Shown here: piece by piece, positions 1 to 10,225 of the stretch | Numbering within the stretch: the stretch's first letter is position 1 | Layout: each line of letters starts with the position of its first letter | Assembly: GCF_030269925.1 (NCBI RefSeq) | Contig: NC_085129.1 | Location: 16,793,501-16,857,500 of the forward strand | Source: Bombyx mori | Taxonomy: Eukaryota > Arthropoda > Insecta > Lepidoptera > Bombycidae | Reading direction: 5' to 3' | DNA length: 64,000 bases | Made by a program: the position numbers and the translations under genes | The notes under the pieces: model-generated | Database searches by the model: none | Seen by the model: only the letters and a program-made list of their open reading frames with translations | What the model was told of the DNA's origin: nothing

Positions 1-239
1 ATTTTGACTGAGATGTTCTTGTAGGAAATCCATGTGGTCTTGGGTCGCTGCTACTAGATTTTTTAATTGTTTTTTTTATTTATTCGAATTGCTCACCACT
101 AAAAGACGTTTGCTTGTCATATCATCAAAGAGAATCAATATAATTAAATGACATAAAAGAGTTTACATTGTAAATGCACTAACTGTTTACAATATCATTT
201 TAAAGTTGAAATTAACCGATTAAGGTAAATATATTGCTA

Positions 240-640
240 CGCGCTGGGGTTCGGGATAAATAAAAATTCTACAGAAATTACAAGTTGATACAGTATTAGC
301 ACTTAGAATAATTAAAACACTTCACAAACACTTTAAAATTGTCAATTCACTCCTTCCGCTTCGCTTAAAATGATCCGTTCGCTGTTTCGTTTCAAGTAGT
401 TCCGATTACTAACCGACTGCGTGTCATCTCTGCAACGCTTTTATAGTCGAAACGACATCCCTAGAATCGTCGAGAAAATTCCTCACAAGTCGAGTACCTT
501 CGATGTGTGTTTCCGCTATCTGACAATAGATGGCGTTGTACTTTTTGAGCGTTCTAGGTTCTAATAGATTATTTGATATTCGTTCGGCTATTCGTCGATA
601 GACGGCGTTACTCTTACCCACGAAACAATATCATTACTCT
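240..640 (-). promoter_or_regulatory. Promoter-like segment with TATA box and heat-shock-like elements
   Basis: On the minus strand a TATAAAAGC box (about 432-440) is preceded by GAATTTTCTCGACGATTC, which resembles tandem nGAAn units, and followed by an A-rich leader-like region, as in insect hsp70 promoters. Transcription would leave the window at its left end. A 30-bp piece of the downstream part (TTTATCCCGAACCCCAGCGCG) recurs at 23536-23556, so this may instead be part of a retroelement or LTR. Confidence 0.35.
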
Positions 641-1576
641 TCTAGATTTTTTTCGCTCAAGATGTTATTTTATAGGTATTATTATGTTTATTTATTAATG
701 AGATGTATTTTGTTGAAATGACGGCCAGTAACGGCATTTAGCGAGATCTGGATACATTTTAACAAAACTTTAGTTCTATTAGTCGGTAAACTATGGAAGG
801 TAAGTAGGACCATCTTGTATTGGGAACAAATTGAAAAGTGTCCGCCTGTAAACACCAAGTTGCTGTTGGAAGACTCACCGAAATAGCGCTAGTGTAGGAA
901 GTGGAAATGATATGAATATAGCAGTTTTAAACAGAGTGACGTGTGCTCGGTGTGGCAGTTTAAGGCGCTGTTTTTAAAATCCTTCCACTTGTTACTGTGG
1001 CGCCACCTTAATTAGCTCTCTTTCAGCGGACACTTTTTATACACTGAAATTCTTGCTACTCACTTAAATATTTTTAAGTTTATTATATCTCAAATCAATT
1101 ACTGTGGTGATGATTTTCGATTCTACTGCATAGCGATTTTCCCGCCTTTTAAACATGAATGGCTGCCCCTCAGAATAAATCGGTAGCTTAATGTGATTTA
1201 TCATATAAGGACTGGAAATATGCTCTTTCAACATATTAAATTAAGTGTGTTGGATGCGATTTTTTTTTAATGATTAAAAAACGATTTGAAGTATATTTTT
1301 TTTAATACAGCAACATTGGCCGCGTGCTAGCGTATTGCAAACGTCCATATTTAATTAATATTATGATTTTCCTTTTCGTATTCCGTCGATCACGCTTTCT
1401 TTGATATTATCGAATTTAATCGCCAATGCTTCGACGTCCTGTCTTGTGTTTCGCGCCAACATACCGAAAAGTTGTATGAATTTCGACAAATCCAAATGTT
1501 CCCTGTTTGGACTCAGTCTATAAATAAAATATTATGTGAAATATAACGTGTTTATTGCTAAGATATTGATGTTCTA
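641..1576. other. AT-rich intergenic stretch
   Basis: Apart from the MITE candidate at 832-1037 I see no ORF or repeat that I recognise. Confidence 0.5.
832..1037. mobile_element. Short MITE candidate
   Basis: Inverted termini AAAAGTGTCCGC and GCGGACACTTTT, with further subterminal complementarity (TGGAAG/CTTCCA). About 205 bp, single copy here. Confidence 0.5.
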
Positions 1577-2387
1577 CCAGCCCATACCGTGGGCCCCGAA
1601 GGTCAAATATTTAGGCGTCACCCTCGACAGAAGAATGACATTCCGCCCCCACATCAAGACGGTACGCGACCGTGCCGCCTTCATTCTAGGATGTCTCTAC
1701 CCGATGATATGTAGGCGAAGTAAAATGTCCCTTAGAAATAAGGTGACACTACAAAACTTGCATACGCCCCGTCATGACCTATGCAAGTGTAGTGTTCACT
1801 CACGCGGCCCGCACTCACTTAAAATCATTCCAAATTATTCAATCCCGTTTTTGCAGGATAGCCGTCGGAGCCCCGTGGTTCGTCAGGAACGTCGACCTCC
1901 ATGACGACCTGGACTTAGAGTCCATCAGTAAGTATCTACAGTCGGCGTCGATGCGCCACTTCGATAAAGCGGCACGACATGAGAACCCTCTCATCGTGGC
2001 CGCCGGTAACTACATTCCCGATCCTGCGGACAGAATGGAAAGCAGTCGACGTCGCCCAAAACACGTCATCTCGGATCCTCCCGATCCTCTAACGGTGCTT
2101 TTAGGTACCTCAAGCACCGGTCACCGTTCTCGTCGAACCCGTCGCTTGCGACGAAGGGCTCGACGAGTAAATTAACTCTCAGACACAGCCCACTGAGTTT
2201 CTCGCCGGATCTTCTCAGTGGGTCGCGTTTCCGATCCGGTGGTAGATTCTGCGAAGCACGGCTCTTGCTAGGGTTCGTGTTAGCAACGTCATCAGGTTTG
2301 AGCCCCGTGAGCTCACCTACTAAAGTTAGGGTTACGCTGAAATAGCCCCTAGGTCTATCAGCTTAGGTAGGAAAAAAAAAAAAAAAA
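1577..2387 (+). mobile_element. BMC1-like Jockey LINE, 5'-truncated (longest copy)
   Basis: Keeps the last part of the reverse transcriptase ORF (KYLGVTLDRRMTFRPHI, then PVMTYASVVF) with a 1-bp frameshift near 1750. It continues to the stop after RRARRVN at 2175, a 3' UTR with CCGGATCTTCTCAGTGGGTC, and poly(A). This copy shows that the many similar short repeats are LINE 3' tails. Confidence 0.85.
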
Positions 2388-2796
2388 TTTGGTATGTTAT
2401 TTTTTCTTTGCTGTGCGAAAAGTCATGTTTTTATTATATTATAAAACAATTGCTAAATTCATTCAGCGATTTAATATCCCTCCAGCGAATCCTAGATCTA
2501 AATACGTGATATTTTCATATGAATACAACGGGTTTAAGGACCTAATTATTCCGAAATAGATAGACATAAAAATTATGGTCTTAATTGATTGGAACGCAGA
2601 GATAATTTAAAATGCCGCTCTTACTCTCTTGTGGTTTTAAGTCAAAATCTTGATTGTTATATGTATGTAAATAAAAACCTTTATTATTTAAAACCTTTAA
2701 AGCTGTTCAATTTTAAGAAATATTCTTCTTAGACGAAAACACTCACCTGTCATTCATTCAGTGATAAAGAGTATTTTAGTATACCTAATAATATAT

Positions 2797-3030
2797 ATTT
2801 TTTTATGGCTTAGATGGCTGGAAGAGCTCACAGCCCACCTTGTGTTAAGTGGTTCTAGAGCCCATATACATCTACAACATAAATGCGCCACCCACCTTGA
2901 GATATAAGTTCTAAGGTCTCAGTATAGTTACAACGGCTGCCCCACCTTTCAAACTGAAAAGCTTCACGGCAGAAATAGACAGGGTGGTGATATCTACCCG
3001 TGCGGACTCACAAGAGGTCCTACCACCAGT
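2797..3030 (-). repeat. Bm1 SINE, 5'-truncated
   Basis: T-rich left end, GGACTCACAAGAGGTCCTAC at the right. Confidence 0.85.
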
Positions 3031-3145
3031 TACCACCAATACTGCTTAATTTATTAAATTACAGAAAACGCAATTAAGTCTTTTGTTGTTAATTCATTCT
3101 GTAGTATTCTATATCATTATAAAATACATCCCAAACTTAACACTT

Positions 3146-3460
3146 TCTTTCCTACCTATGCTGATAGCCTTGAGAGGCTATTTCAGCTTCTCCTTGACGT
3201 GTAGGTGAGCTCGCGGGGCTCAAACCGGGAGTGTTGCTAACACTGGCTCTAGCAAGAGCAGTGTTTCGCAGAATCTACCACCGGATCGGAAACGCGACCC
3301 ACTGAGAAGATCCGGCAAGAAACTCAGTGGGCTGTGTCTGTGGGTTAATTCGCTCGTCGAGCCCTTCGTCTCAAGCGACGGGTTCGACGAGGACGGTGAC
3401 CGGTGCTTGTGGTACCTAAAAGCACCGTTAATGGAAACGACGGGTTCGACGACGGTGAAT
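3146..3460 (-). mobile_element. BMC1-like LINE tail
   Basis: 3' UTR plus the last 35 or so codons of ORF2; 5' end truncated near 3455. Confidence 0.8.
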
Positions 3461-3570
3461 CACTATTGAAGAATCCAAGACAGCACAATCGCGCGTTTTT
3501 TTTTATATGTATGTAAGATGGCATTATTTCATATTTTTCTACTTTGTGTATTATATTATTAAGCAATTAT

Positions 3571-3785
3571 TCGTGGTAGAGCGTCTTGTAAGTCCGCACG
3601 GGTAGGTTCCACCACCCTGAATTCACTCCCACCTACCCCAACACACTTCTGCCGTGAAGCAATAATGCGTTTCGGTTTTAAAGGCGAGGCAGCCGTTGTA
3701 CTGTAAAAACTGAGACTTTAGAACTCTTGTTTCAAGGTGGGTGGCGGCATTTGCGTTGTAGATGTCTATGGGCTCCAGTAACTAT
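3571..3785 (+). repeat. Bm1 SINE, diverged, 3' end rearranged
   Basis: CCTCCAGTAACTATTTA is duplicated at the 3' end; no poly(A). Confidence 0.75.
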
Positions 3786-3804
3786 TTAATACCTCCAGTA
3801 ACTA

Positions 3805-4212
3805 TTTATTTAACCTCTGGGTCTGCGAAGGGACTTCGGTTCCCTCTGTATTTTGTACCGCATGTTCCATGGGGAGTGCTCTGAGGAATTGTTCGAGATG
3901 ATACCATCATCTCGTTTTTACCATCGCACCGCCCGCCACCGGAGTAGAGTACATCCATACTACCTGGAGCCACTGCGGTCATCTACAGTGCGTTTCCCGA
4001 GGTATTTTTACCCACGTACCATCCGACTATGGAATGAGCTCCCCTCCACGGTGTTTCCCGAGCGCTATGACATGTTCTTCTTCAAACGAGGCTTGTGGAG
4101 AGTATTAAGCAGTAGGCACCGGCTTGGCTCTGCCCCTGGCATTACTGAAGTCCATGGGCGACGGTAACCAACCACCATCAGGTGAGCCGTGTGCTCGTGT
4201 GCCTATTAAGAC
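3805..4212 (+). mobile_element. Second LINE family, C-terminal ORF and 3' tail
   Basis: An open frame from about 3835 encodes [20 protein letters not shown], the [16 protein letters not shown] block and [14 protein letters not shown], then a tail GGCGACGGTAACCA. This C-terminal signature is common in Jockey/CR1-type LINEs. Other copies carry the end GCCTACAAGGGCAATAAAAA. Confidence 0.8.
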
Positions 4213-4229
4213 TTATAGGTATTATATAC

Positions 4230-4405
4230 CTACGTTTCACGAATATGAAAACAAACCTTTCGTAAACTTCATCAAACAAACTCTCGCTTATCATTCTGCC
4301 GTCAATTATGCCGCTTCTGGTAAAATATTCCTTCGTGACGGCATAACTGACTCCCTCTGATCCGGTGACGGCTTTTAATATTGTGTGTATCTCTTCTAAA
4401 TTCAT
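4230..4405 (-). CDS. Orphan ORF, possible first exon
   Basis: Starts MNLEEIHTILKAVTGSEGVS and stays open past 55 codons; AG|GTATAT near 4218-4223 could serve as a donor. The composition is more coding-like than its AT-rich flanks and it is not part of the adjacent LINE tail. No family recognised. Confidence 0.3.
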
Positions 4406-4409
4406 ATTT

Positions 4410-4985
4410 TAGGACATTTTCTTTTTTATAATGCGTATTAGTACGTATTATGTTTACGTAAATTATTTGTTTAGTTTGAAAAACTAGATGGTTTAGAGAT
4501 TTTGATAATGACTGAGTTTTCATGTAGTGTCTTGAATAGTGCTCCTCCCCTCCTCATTTCTTCGCGGAGGCGTTGGATGGAATAGGGACTAGAAGTAGAA
4601 TAGGGACAAATCTGTGATGTCACAATACTTTTGTTGAGTTGTTAGATTTAACTTTGTTGAACTGAAAATTACTTTTATTTAGTGTTTAAGAACATGAAAT
4701 AGTTTAATTTAGTCATCAAAGTTTTGTAACTCATTAAAGATATTAGGCACGTACTTAACAACTAAACAGCGCCAGCCATATCGAAAAACCATTGTCCCAT
4801 TAAGCGACTCGATTCACCCACCGCATGGGTGAATAGGAACAAGTGACTTTTTGTAAGTTTTTTGTGATTTTTCTTAAACTATATATCTTAATGAATTTTA
4901 TAAATGAAAATTTAAATCACCGGATCCATTATGATCTCCGTTTTAATAATATAACTACAAAAAAAAAACGATAAAAATCTCCCGA
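4410..4985. other. AT-rich unique sequence, nothing recognised
   Basis: No ORF over 40 codons of coding character, no repeat match within the window. Confidence 0.5.
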
Positions 4986-4989
4986 TTCC

Positions 4990-5065
4990 CTCCATTTTAC
5001 TTATTCGCCTACCTATTCTAGTGACTTCGAGGGGTCATAGATTCACCGAACGAATAGGTGAGCTC
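4990..5065 (-). mobile_element. BMC1-like tail fragment
   Basis: Only the last 70 bp (GAGCTCACC, CGGTGAATCTA and CCCCTCGAAGT on the minus strand). Confidence 0.55.
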
Positions 5066-5068
5066 ACG

Positions 5069-5167
5069 GAACTAATCAGTGTGCTTAGTGCGAGTTTTTT
5101 AACGTTCTCGATAGCGTAAAAGTTAACTGAAATTTGTATGCAGTTGGAACAGCGGCAAACGTGGGCA
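5069..5167 (-). mobile_element. MITE family 4, partial
   Basis: CAGTGTGCTTAGTGCGAG, AACGTTCTCGATAGCGTAAA and GCAGTTGGAACAGCGGCAAA match the 56.8-kb copy. Confidence 0.6.
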
Positions 5168-5177
5168 AACATTCCAA

Positions 5178-5308
5178 CTCCAGTGAGCGGAGAGTACTTA
5201 ACGGTAGGCAGCGGCTTGGCTCTGCCCCTGGCTTTGCTGAAGTCCATGGGCGACGGTAACCACTCACCACCGGTAGGCGGAATGCTCCGCTGCCTACAAG
5301 GGCAATAA
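5178..5308 (+). mobile_element. Second LINE family, 3' tail
   Basis: GAGAGTACTTAACGGTAGGC to AAGGGCAATAAAAAAAA. Confidence 0.8.
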
Positions 5309-5789
5309 AAAAAAGCGGTTTACCCTCCCATAAGAAGTTATAACTTCAAAAATAGTTTGGTAACGAGAAAAGTCTGACCGAATTTCACTCGGCTGTCAAC
5401 TGCGAAAATAGACAATAAAAAAAGTCACAATATAAAAAAAATTTTTAATAACATAAGAATTAGTTATTTTATGTACAAAAAAAAAAAACATTACAAAGTT
5501 ACATTCTTTTGTAGTAGGTACAGGAAATATTTTTAAAGTTATTTCTACCGTTGACTGAATTCGATGTTGGCCAGTGAGTGACATTAACATTATCATATTC
5601 CCGACAAAATAACTGAGTTTCTCGCTCATAGCTGGAATAGCCTCTTATTCTAACGGCGAATAAGTATGGAAAGGGTTAGAGGTATGTGAATTATTTCAAT
5701 TTGTCAATTTAGTGTTTAGTCAGATATTTCAAAGTGTAATAACAATGTCTATGTCACTTGTAAATTACCGAATTCAGTCAACGTATAGA

Positions 5790-6280
5790 TCGACAGGTGA
5801 AAAGCTATTTGGTCTAAGCGACATTTATCTTTGTAATTAAAGGTCCGTTTTATTTGATATCAGCATCAACAGTTCGATGTTTTTAATTGAACTTCAATTA
5901 AGTTTTTTACTCGTGGTAGGACCTCTTGCGAGTCCGCGGGGGTAGGTACCACCACCCCGCCTATTTCTGCCGTAAGGCAGTAATGCGTTGCGGTTTGAAG
6001 GGTGGGGCAGCCGTTGTAACTATACAGAGATATATCTCAAGGTGGGTGGCGCATTTACGTTGTAGATGTCTATGGGCTCCAGTAACCACTTAACACCAGG
6101 TGGGCTGTGAGCTCGTCCACCCATCTAAGCTAATAAATAAAATAAAAAAGCTTGCTCCATCCAAATAGTTGACGAAAGTTTTTTTTTAATGCTATTATTT
6201 CCAAATTTTAAACTTTAATTGGCTCTCCTGTATAGTTTGCAAAAATGTCGCTCAAACCAAATAACCTTTCACCACTCGAT
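5790..6280 (-). mobile_element. MITE family 1, interrupted by Bm1
   Basis: Termini TCGA..GGTGAAA.GCTATTTGGT and its complement; the inner TTGATGCTGATACCAAATAAA block is reversed relative to the next copy. Bm1 at 5910-6150 splits it. Confidence 0.75.
5910..6150 (+). repeat. Bm1 SINE nested in MITE family 1
   Basis: CGTGGTAGGACCTCTTGCGA to AATAAATAAAATAAAAAAG. Confidence 0.88.
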
Positions 6281-6375
6281 ATAATAATGTGTATATTAAA
6301 TAAAATATTCACAATAACCGATATTATTGTTTATTTTGATTCGAGGCGATTCTCGGCCGATATTATTTTATTTGA

Positions 6376-6508
6376 GTTCACGGACGCGTTAATGCAAAAA
6401 CGAACCAATTCGTGTTAGCAAAATTCTCATTTGAGCAACAAACAAACACCTAAGACACTCATCTGCTAACGTACACGACGAATACAGACAGACAAACATT
6501 TATTCATA
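6376..6508 (+). repeat. Dispersed duplicate, left copy
   Basis: CGGACGCGTTAAT.CAAAAACG to ACAAACATTTATTC.TATCG; matches 63526-63655 in the same orientation, about 93% identity. Confidence 0.8.
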
Positions 6509-6509
6509 T

Positions 6510-6871
6510 CGAGAGTTAAAAGGCTGTTTGGTTTAAGCGAAATTTTTGCAACTTTACAGGAGAAACCTTTTAAAGTTTAAAATTTAGAAAACATATACAT
6601 AATAAAAGCTTCTTCAGATATTCGAAAGGAGTAAGCTTAATTAAAGCTCAATTAAAAACCTCGAACCGTAGAATAGCCATTTGAAGTTTAAAATTTGGAA
6701 GAAATATCATAACTTTTTCAGATATTCGAATGGAGTAAGCTTAATTGAAGTTCAATTAAAAACATTGAACCGTTGATGCTGATACCAAATAAAACGGACC
6801 TTTAATTACAAAGATTAATGTCGCGCGTTAAGCGAAATGACGCTTAAGCCAAACACGTTTTCATCCCTCGA
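6510..6871 (+). mobile_element. MITE family 1
   Basis: TCGAGAGTTAAAAGGCTGTT ... CATCCCTCGA, flanked by AT/TA. The inner left block is duplicated (CTTCAGATATTCGAATGGAG appears twice). Confidence 0.78.
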
Positions 6872-6874
6872 TAT

Positions 6875-7488
6875 ATATAAATATGTACACGTTATTTTTT
6901 AAACAAAAAAATCATCGGTAACTGCCCCGTCTCGAACCCGGGACATCCCGATTACATATTCGACATTTTGTACTAAATAATAAACACTAATGTTTAATTA
7001 TTATTTTTAATTACCAAATATAAAGATTACATGATTTAAGTATGACAGTGAAATGGTTGAACATATGGAGAAAAATTATCTAAAAAAATACAATATCTCC
7101 TCGTGTCTCGTGTGGGCACACTAGCGCCGCTTTGAACACGCGCTCGGGTGTCCATTATTTAAGGTGAGACTTCCGAAAACTTTAAATCCTGATAGCTTCG
7201 TTGTCGCGCGATCATTATCGAATCTGATAACGCCTATACCACGGTCACCCTACACTCGTCTTACGTTAATATGTCGTTATAAAAATCTAGGCTATGGTAA
7301 CCATGATATATGCAAGAAATTCTTTGGTTACATTACGTCATTAATGTGAATTGATTATTGCTCTAAATTCAGTAAGCGCAAAGCTAACCGAGTGCTTTGG
7401 AGAGAGATATGCGACTGCTGAGGTTCGTGGACATCTTCAAATCAATCTGTGATTCCAAGTGATTCCCAAACTACGGCTGGAAGGCGCA
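6875..7488. other. Unassigned stretch
   Basis: Holds a B-box-like GGGTTCGAGACGGGG (minus, about 6926-6940) without a tRNA cloverleaf. 7080-7400 looks like unique sequence. Confidence 0.45.
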
Positions 7489-7489
7489 A

Positions 7490-7714
7490 ATTCCGCGCGG
7501 GTAAGGTACCACTTGCATATTTCTGCCGTGAAGCAGTAATGCGTTTCGATTTGAAGGTTTGGGGCAGCCGTTGCACTGTATTGGGACCTTAGAACTCATA
7601 TCTCAAGATGGGTGGCGGCATGGCATGGTGGCATTTACGTTGCAGATGTCTACGGGCTCCGGTAACCACTTAACACCAGGTGGGCAGTGAGCTCGTCCAC
7701 CCATCTAAAAAAAA
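7490..7714 (+). repeat. Bm1 SINE
   Basis: Contains a short GGCATGGTGGCAT duplication. Confidence 0.85.
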
Positions 7715-8082
7715 TTAGTGCGACATTTCGCACAAATCAACACTCAAATACAAATAATTTAATGACTACATTAAAATAACGTACGGGCAATGAAAAATTG
7801 GTTACTTTTTGTACAATGCTGTTTTTATTTTGAAATTATCAAAAAAAAAAAAAACCAAAAAATATGATACTTAATTCACAAACCGTCTTTAGTGTGTCCC
7901 GTAAGCGAATTTATCAAGTACGAAATGACTGTCACCAATTACCGTGGTCCGTGGGCTACAGCAATACCAGGCACGACCGAGCCTCTATGGATTAGCGAGG
8001 CAACATAATTGTATGGTTTTCATTCATCTTAGTTTGTAAACAATAAACAAAAGGGACATGATTGACATTTCTATATGTATAC

Positions 8083-8657
8083 AGGTTGTTCCAGAAAAAA
8101 AATGGATAATCCTGAAACACCTCATAGTAGAGCTATTGAGGGCTCAAAATAAAAAAATATATTTCTGAGGTAGTACCCAAATTAAAAATAAAGAAAAATT
8201 AACCAAAGTTCATACGATTTAAATTTAAGTTAAGATTAATTTTTATAAAAAATTAGTGGACCCGGCGAACTTTGTTCCGCCACACGGTTTGTTTCAAACA
8301 CATCAACCGGTCTATTTCAAAATTCTACTATAAATAACCACAGAATATATTATGTTTAGCTGTCAGTTGCGTTTTGTTTATAGATTACACTAGCTACTCA
8401 TATAAGATTTCCTGCGTATTCCTTAGTATAGTCCATGTAGAATATTGTAACACCAAAAATCCTACGCATTTCATTTATTTGTATCTGTTGTATATTCAAG
8501 AAACGTACAGCAGTATGGAAAATATCAACAATTTTTTTTTTAAATACTTAATTTGGGTACTATACTGAGATATTTTTTTATATTATTTTTTTGAGTCCCC
8601 AATATCTCTACTATGAGGTGTTTCAGGATTAACCATTCTTTCTGGTACACCCTGTAC
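8083..8657. mobile_element. MITE-like element with long inverted ends
   Basis: 8084-8190 and 8540-8656 are inverted copies of each other (TCCTGAAACACCTCATAGTAG against its complement, then TGAGG/TACCCAAATTAA). Terminal GTT.CCAGAAA/TTTCTGGTAC. A Helitron fragment sits in the middle. Confidence 0.7.
8253..8370 (-). mobile_element. Helitron family C 3' fragment
   Basis: Reverse complement matches the last 100 bp or so of the copy at 59702-60011, including the hairpin and a CTAA end. Nested in the palindromic element 8083-8657. Confidence 0.65.
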
Positions 8658-8660
8658 ACA

Positions 8661-8927
8661 TCGAAGGGCGAAAAGCTATTTCGGTTAAGCGAAATTTTTC
8701 CAACTTCACAAAAGAGCCATTTGAAGTTTAAACATTTGGAAAAAAATATCATAACAAAAAAAAAAACTTCTTCAGCTATTTACCGAATGAGGTAAATTTA
8801 ATTGAAGTTCAATTAGAAACATTGAACTGTTGATGCTGATACCAAATAAAACGGTATTCTTTTTTTTAATTTTTAATTTTATTACAAAGGTAAATGTCGC
8901 TTAAACCAAATAGCCTTTCATCGCTAG
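8661..8927 (+). mobile_element. MITE family 1
   Basis: TCGAAGGGCGAAAAGCTATT ... CCAAATAGCCTTTCATCG; same inner modules as 6510-6871. Confidence 0.75.
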
Positions 8928-9222
8928 AACTGTATATGTATATTTATAAATTCGTTAATTAAACTAAAAATATTATTCGTTCATTGCTTCTAGCATAACA
9001 TTAGTCACTTAAATTTAGAATTGTTAAATAAAAATATATAATATTATATAATACTATTTTTTGTTTGTTTTAAAAAACCCAACTTGTGACGTCATTTGTG
9101 TGTAATCTTTGTCTTTCAGTGTACACCCGTGAAGCGAGTCCGTGGTCATCACCCGCCGGCTGCCCCACGCGTCGAATTGGAACGAACGATTGCTTAGAGG
9201 CAGAACTAGGCAGTAGATCTTA

Positions 9223-9505
9223 GTAAAGTTCACTAACACACAAGTTTGGCCCCAAATGACGTCATAATTTGGGCGCGACTTCTTGAAAACTTTAAGATTG
9301 AGTGCGTTGCTCGCTTGAAATATGTCCGCGGTCACATGTGATCACTTGTATCGATAGAGCTCCTGGTAAAGTTCACTAACACACTGATTTGGCCCCAAAT
9401 GACGTCATATTTTGGGCGCGACTTCTTGAAAACTTTAACATTTAATGCGTTGCTCGCTTGAAACGTGTCCACGGTCACATGCGATCACTTGTATTGATGA
9501 TTGGA
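9223..9505 (+). repeat. 143-bp tandem duplication
   Basis: GTAAAGTTCACTAACACAC at 9223 recurs at 9366. Both units hold CCCCAAATGACGTCATA, GGGCGCGACTTCTTGAAAAC and CACTTGTAT.GAT. About 90% identical. Confidence 0.88.
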
Positions 9506-9599
9506 AGCCTCATAATGTATTCGATTTTGTCTGGTTTGCGGAATGCACCTACGCTATCAGTCTTATCAGGCGTTCAGGCTAGGGCTGTCGCGCGAAAGC

Positions 9600-9755
9600 T
9601 GTTTCGGTATGAAGGAGACGGCGGCCAGCTCGTCGTCGTCCTGCAGGAGGCAACCCTCGTCGGCTTTGGCTCTGTTGAAAAATCTGCAAGCAGACATACA
9701 AAAAGAAAAACTCGATCTAATTCGCACTAAAACTCCCATCGGAACATCCCTGTGA
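9600..9755 (+). CDS. Orphan ORF, possible terminal exon or retrocopy
   Basis: After an AG at 9617-9618 the frame reads ETAASSSSSCRRQPSSALAL, then a helical, charged LKNLQADIQKEKLDLIRTK and a stop at 9753-9755. GCAATAAA lies 90 bp downstream. No family recognised; an overlapping second frame is also open. Confidence 0.3.
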   Translation, partial: CFGMKETAASSSSSCRRQPSSALALLKNLQADIQKEKLDLIRTKTPIGTSL

Positions 9756-10225
9756 CAGAATCGACATGCATAATGTTTTCAACATGCAAAAAAAAAACTA
9801 CTACAATTTTACTACTACACTACAAAAAAAAAGCGTGTTAGCAATAAAAAAAAGTTTTTTAATTCTACTCAGGATGACCAGATATGGTAAACTAACACAA
9901 AATTATTGTCATGTCAATAGGATGTGTTTGAAGTTAATGAATATTAAATTGACAGGTATATAAATGTAAAGAAAAACCTTTATTTTAAAACTTTAGTTTT
10001 TAAAAGGGATTTTTCTTTAGTGTTATGGAGTTAAGTCTGTCATTGCGTAAAAAGAGAGTTCGGTTTTGTATAATTCATTAAGACTGTTTACTATTTAATA
10101 TTAATTTTATAAGAGATTAAAAAGGCTTTAAATGTTCTCATCTTATTATACATTTAACAGAAAACGCAATTAAGCCATTTATTGTTTATTCATTCTGAAA
10201 TACTCCATATCATTATATATAACTA

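Noticed and set aside
6915..6960. tRNA-like T-arm (GGGTTCGAGACGGGG, minus strand)
   Set aside because: No acceptor or anticodon stem around it; only a B-box-like string.
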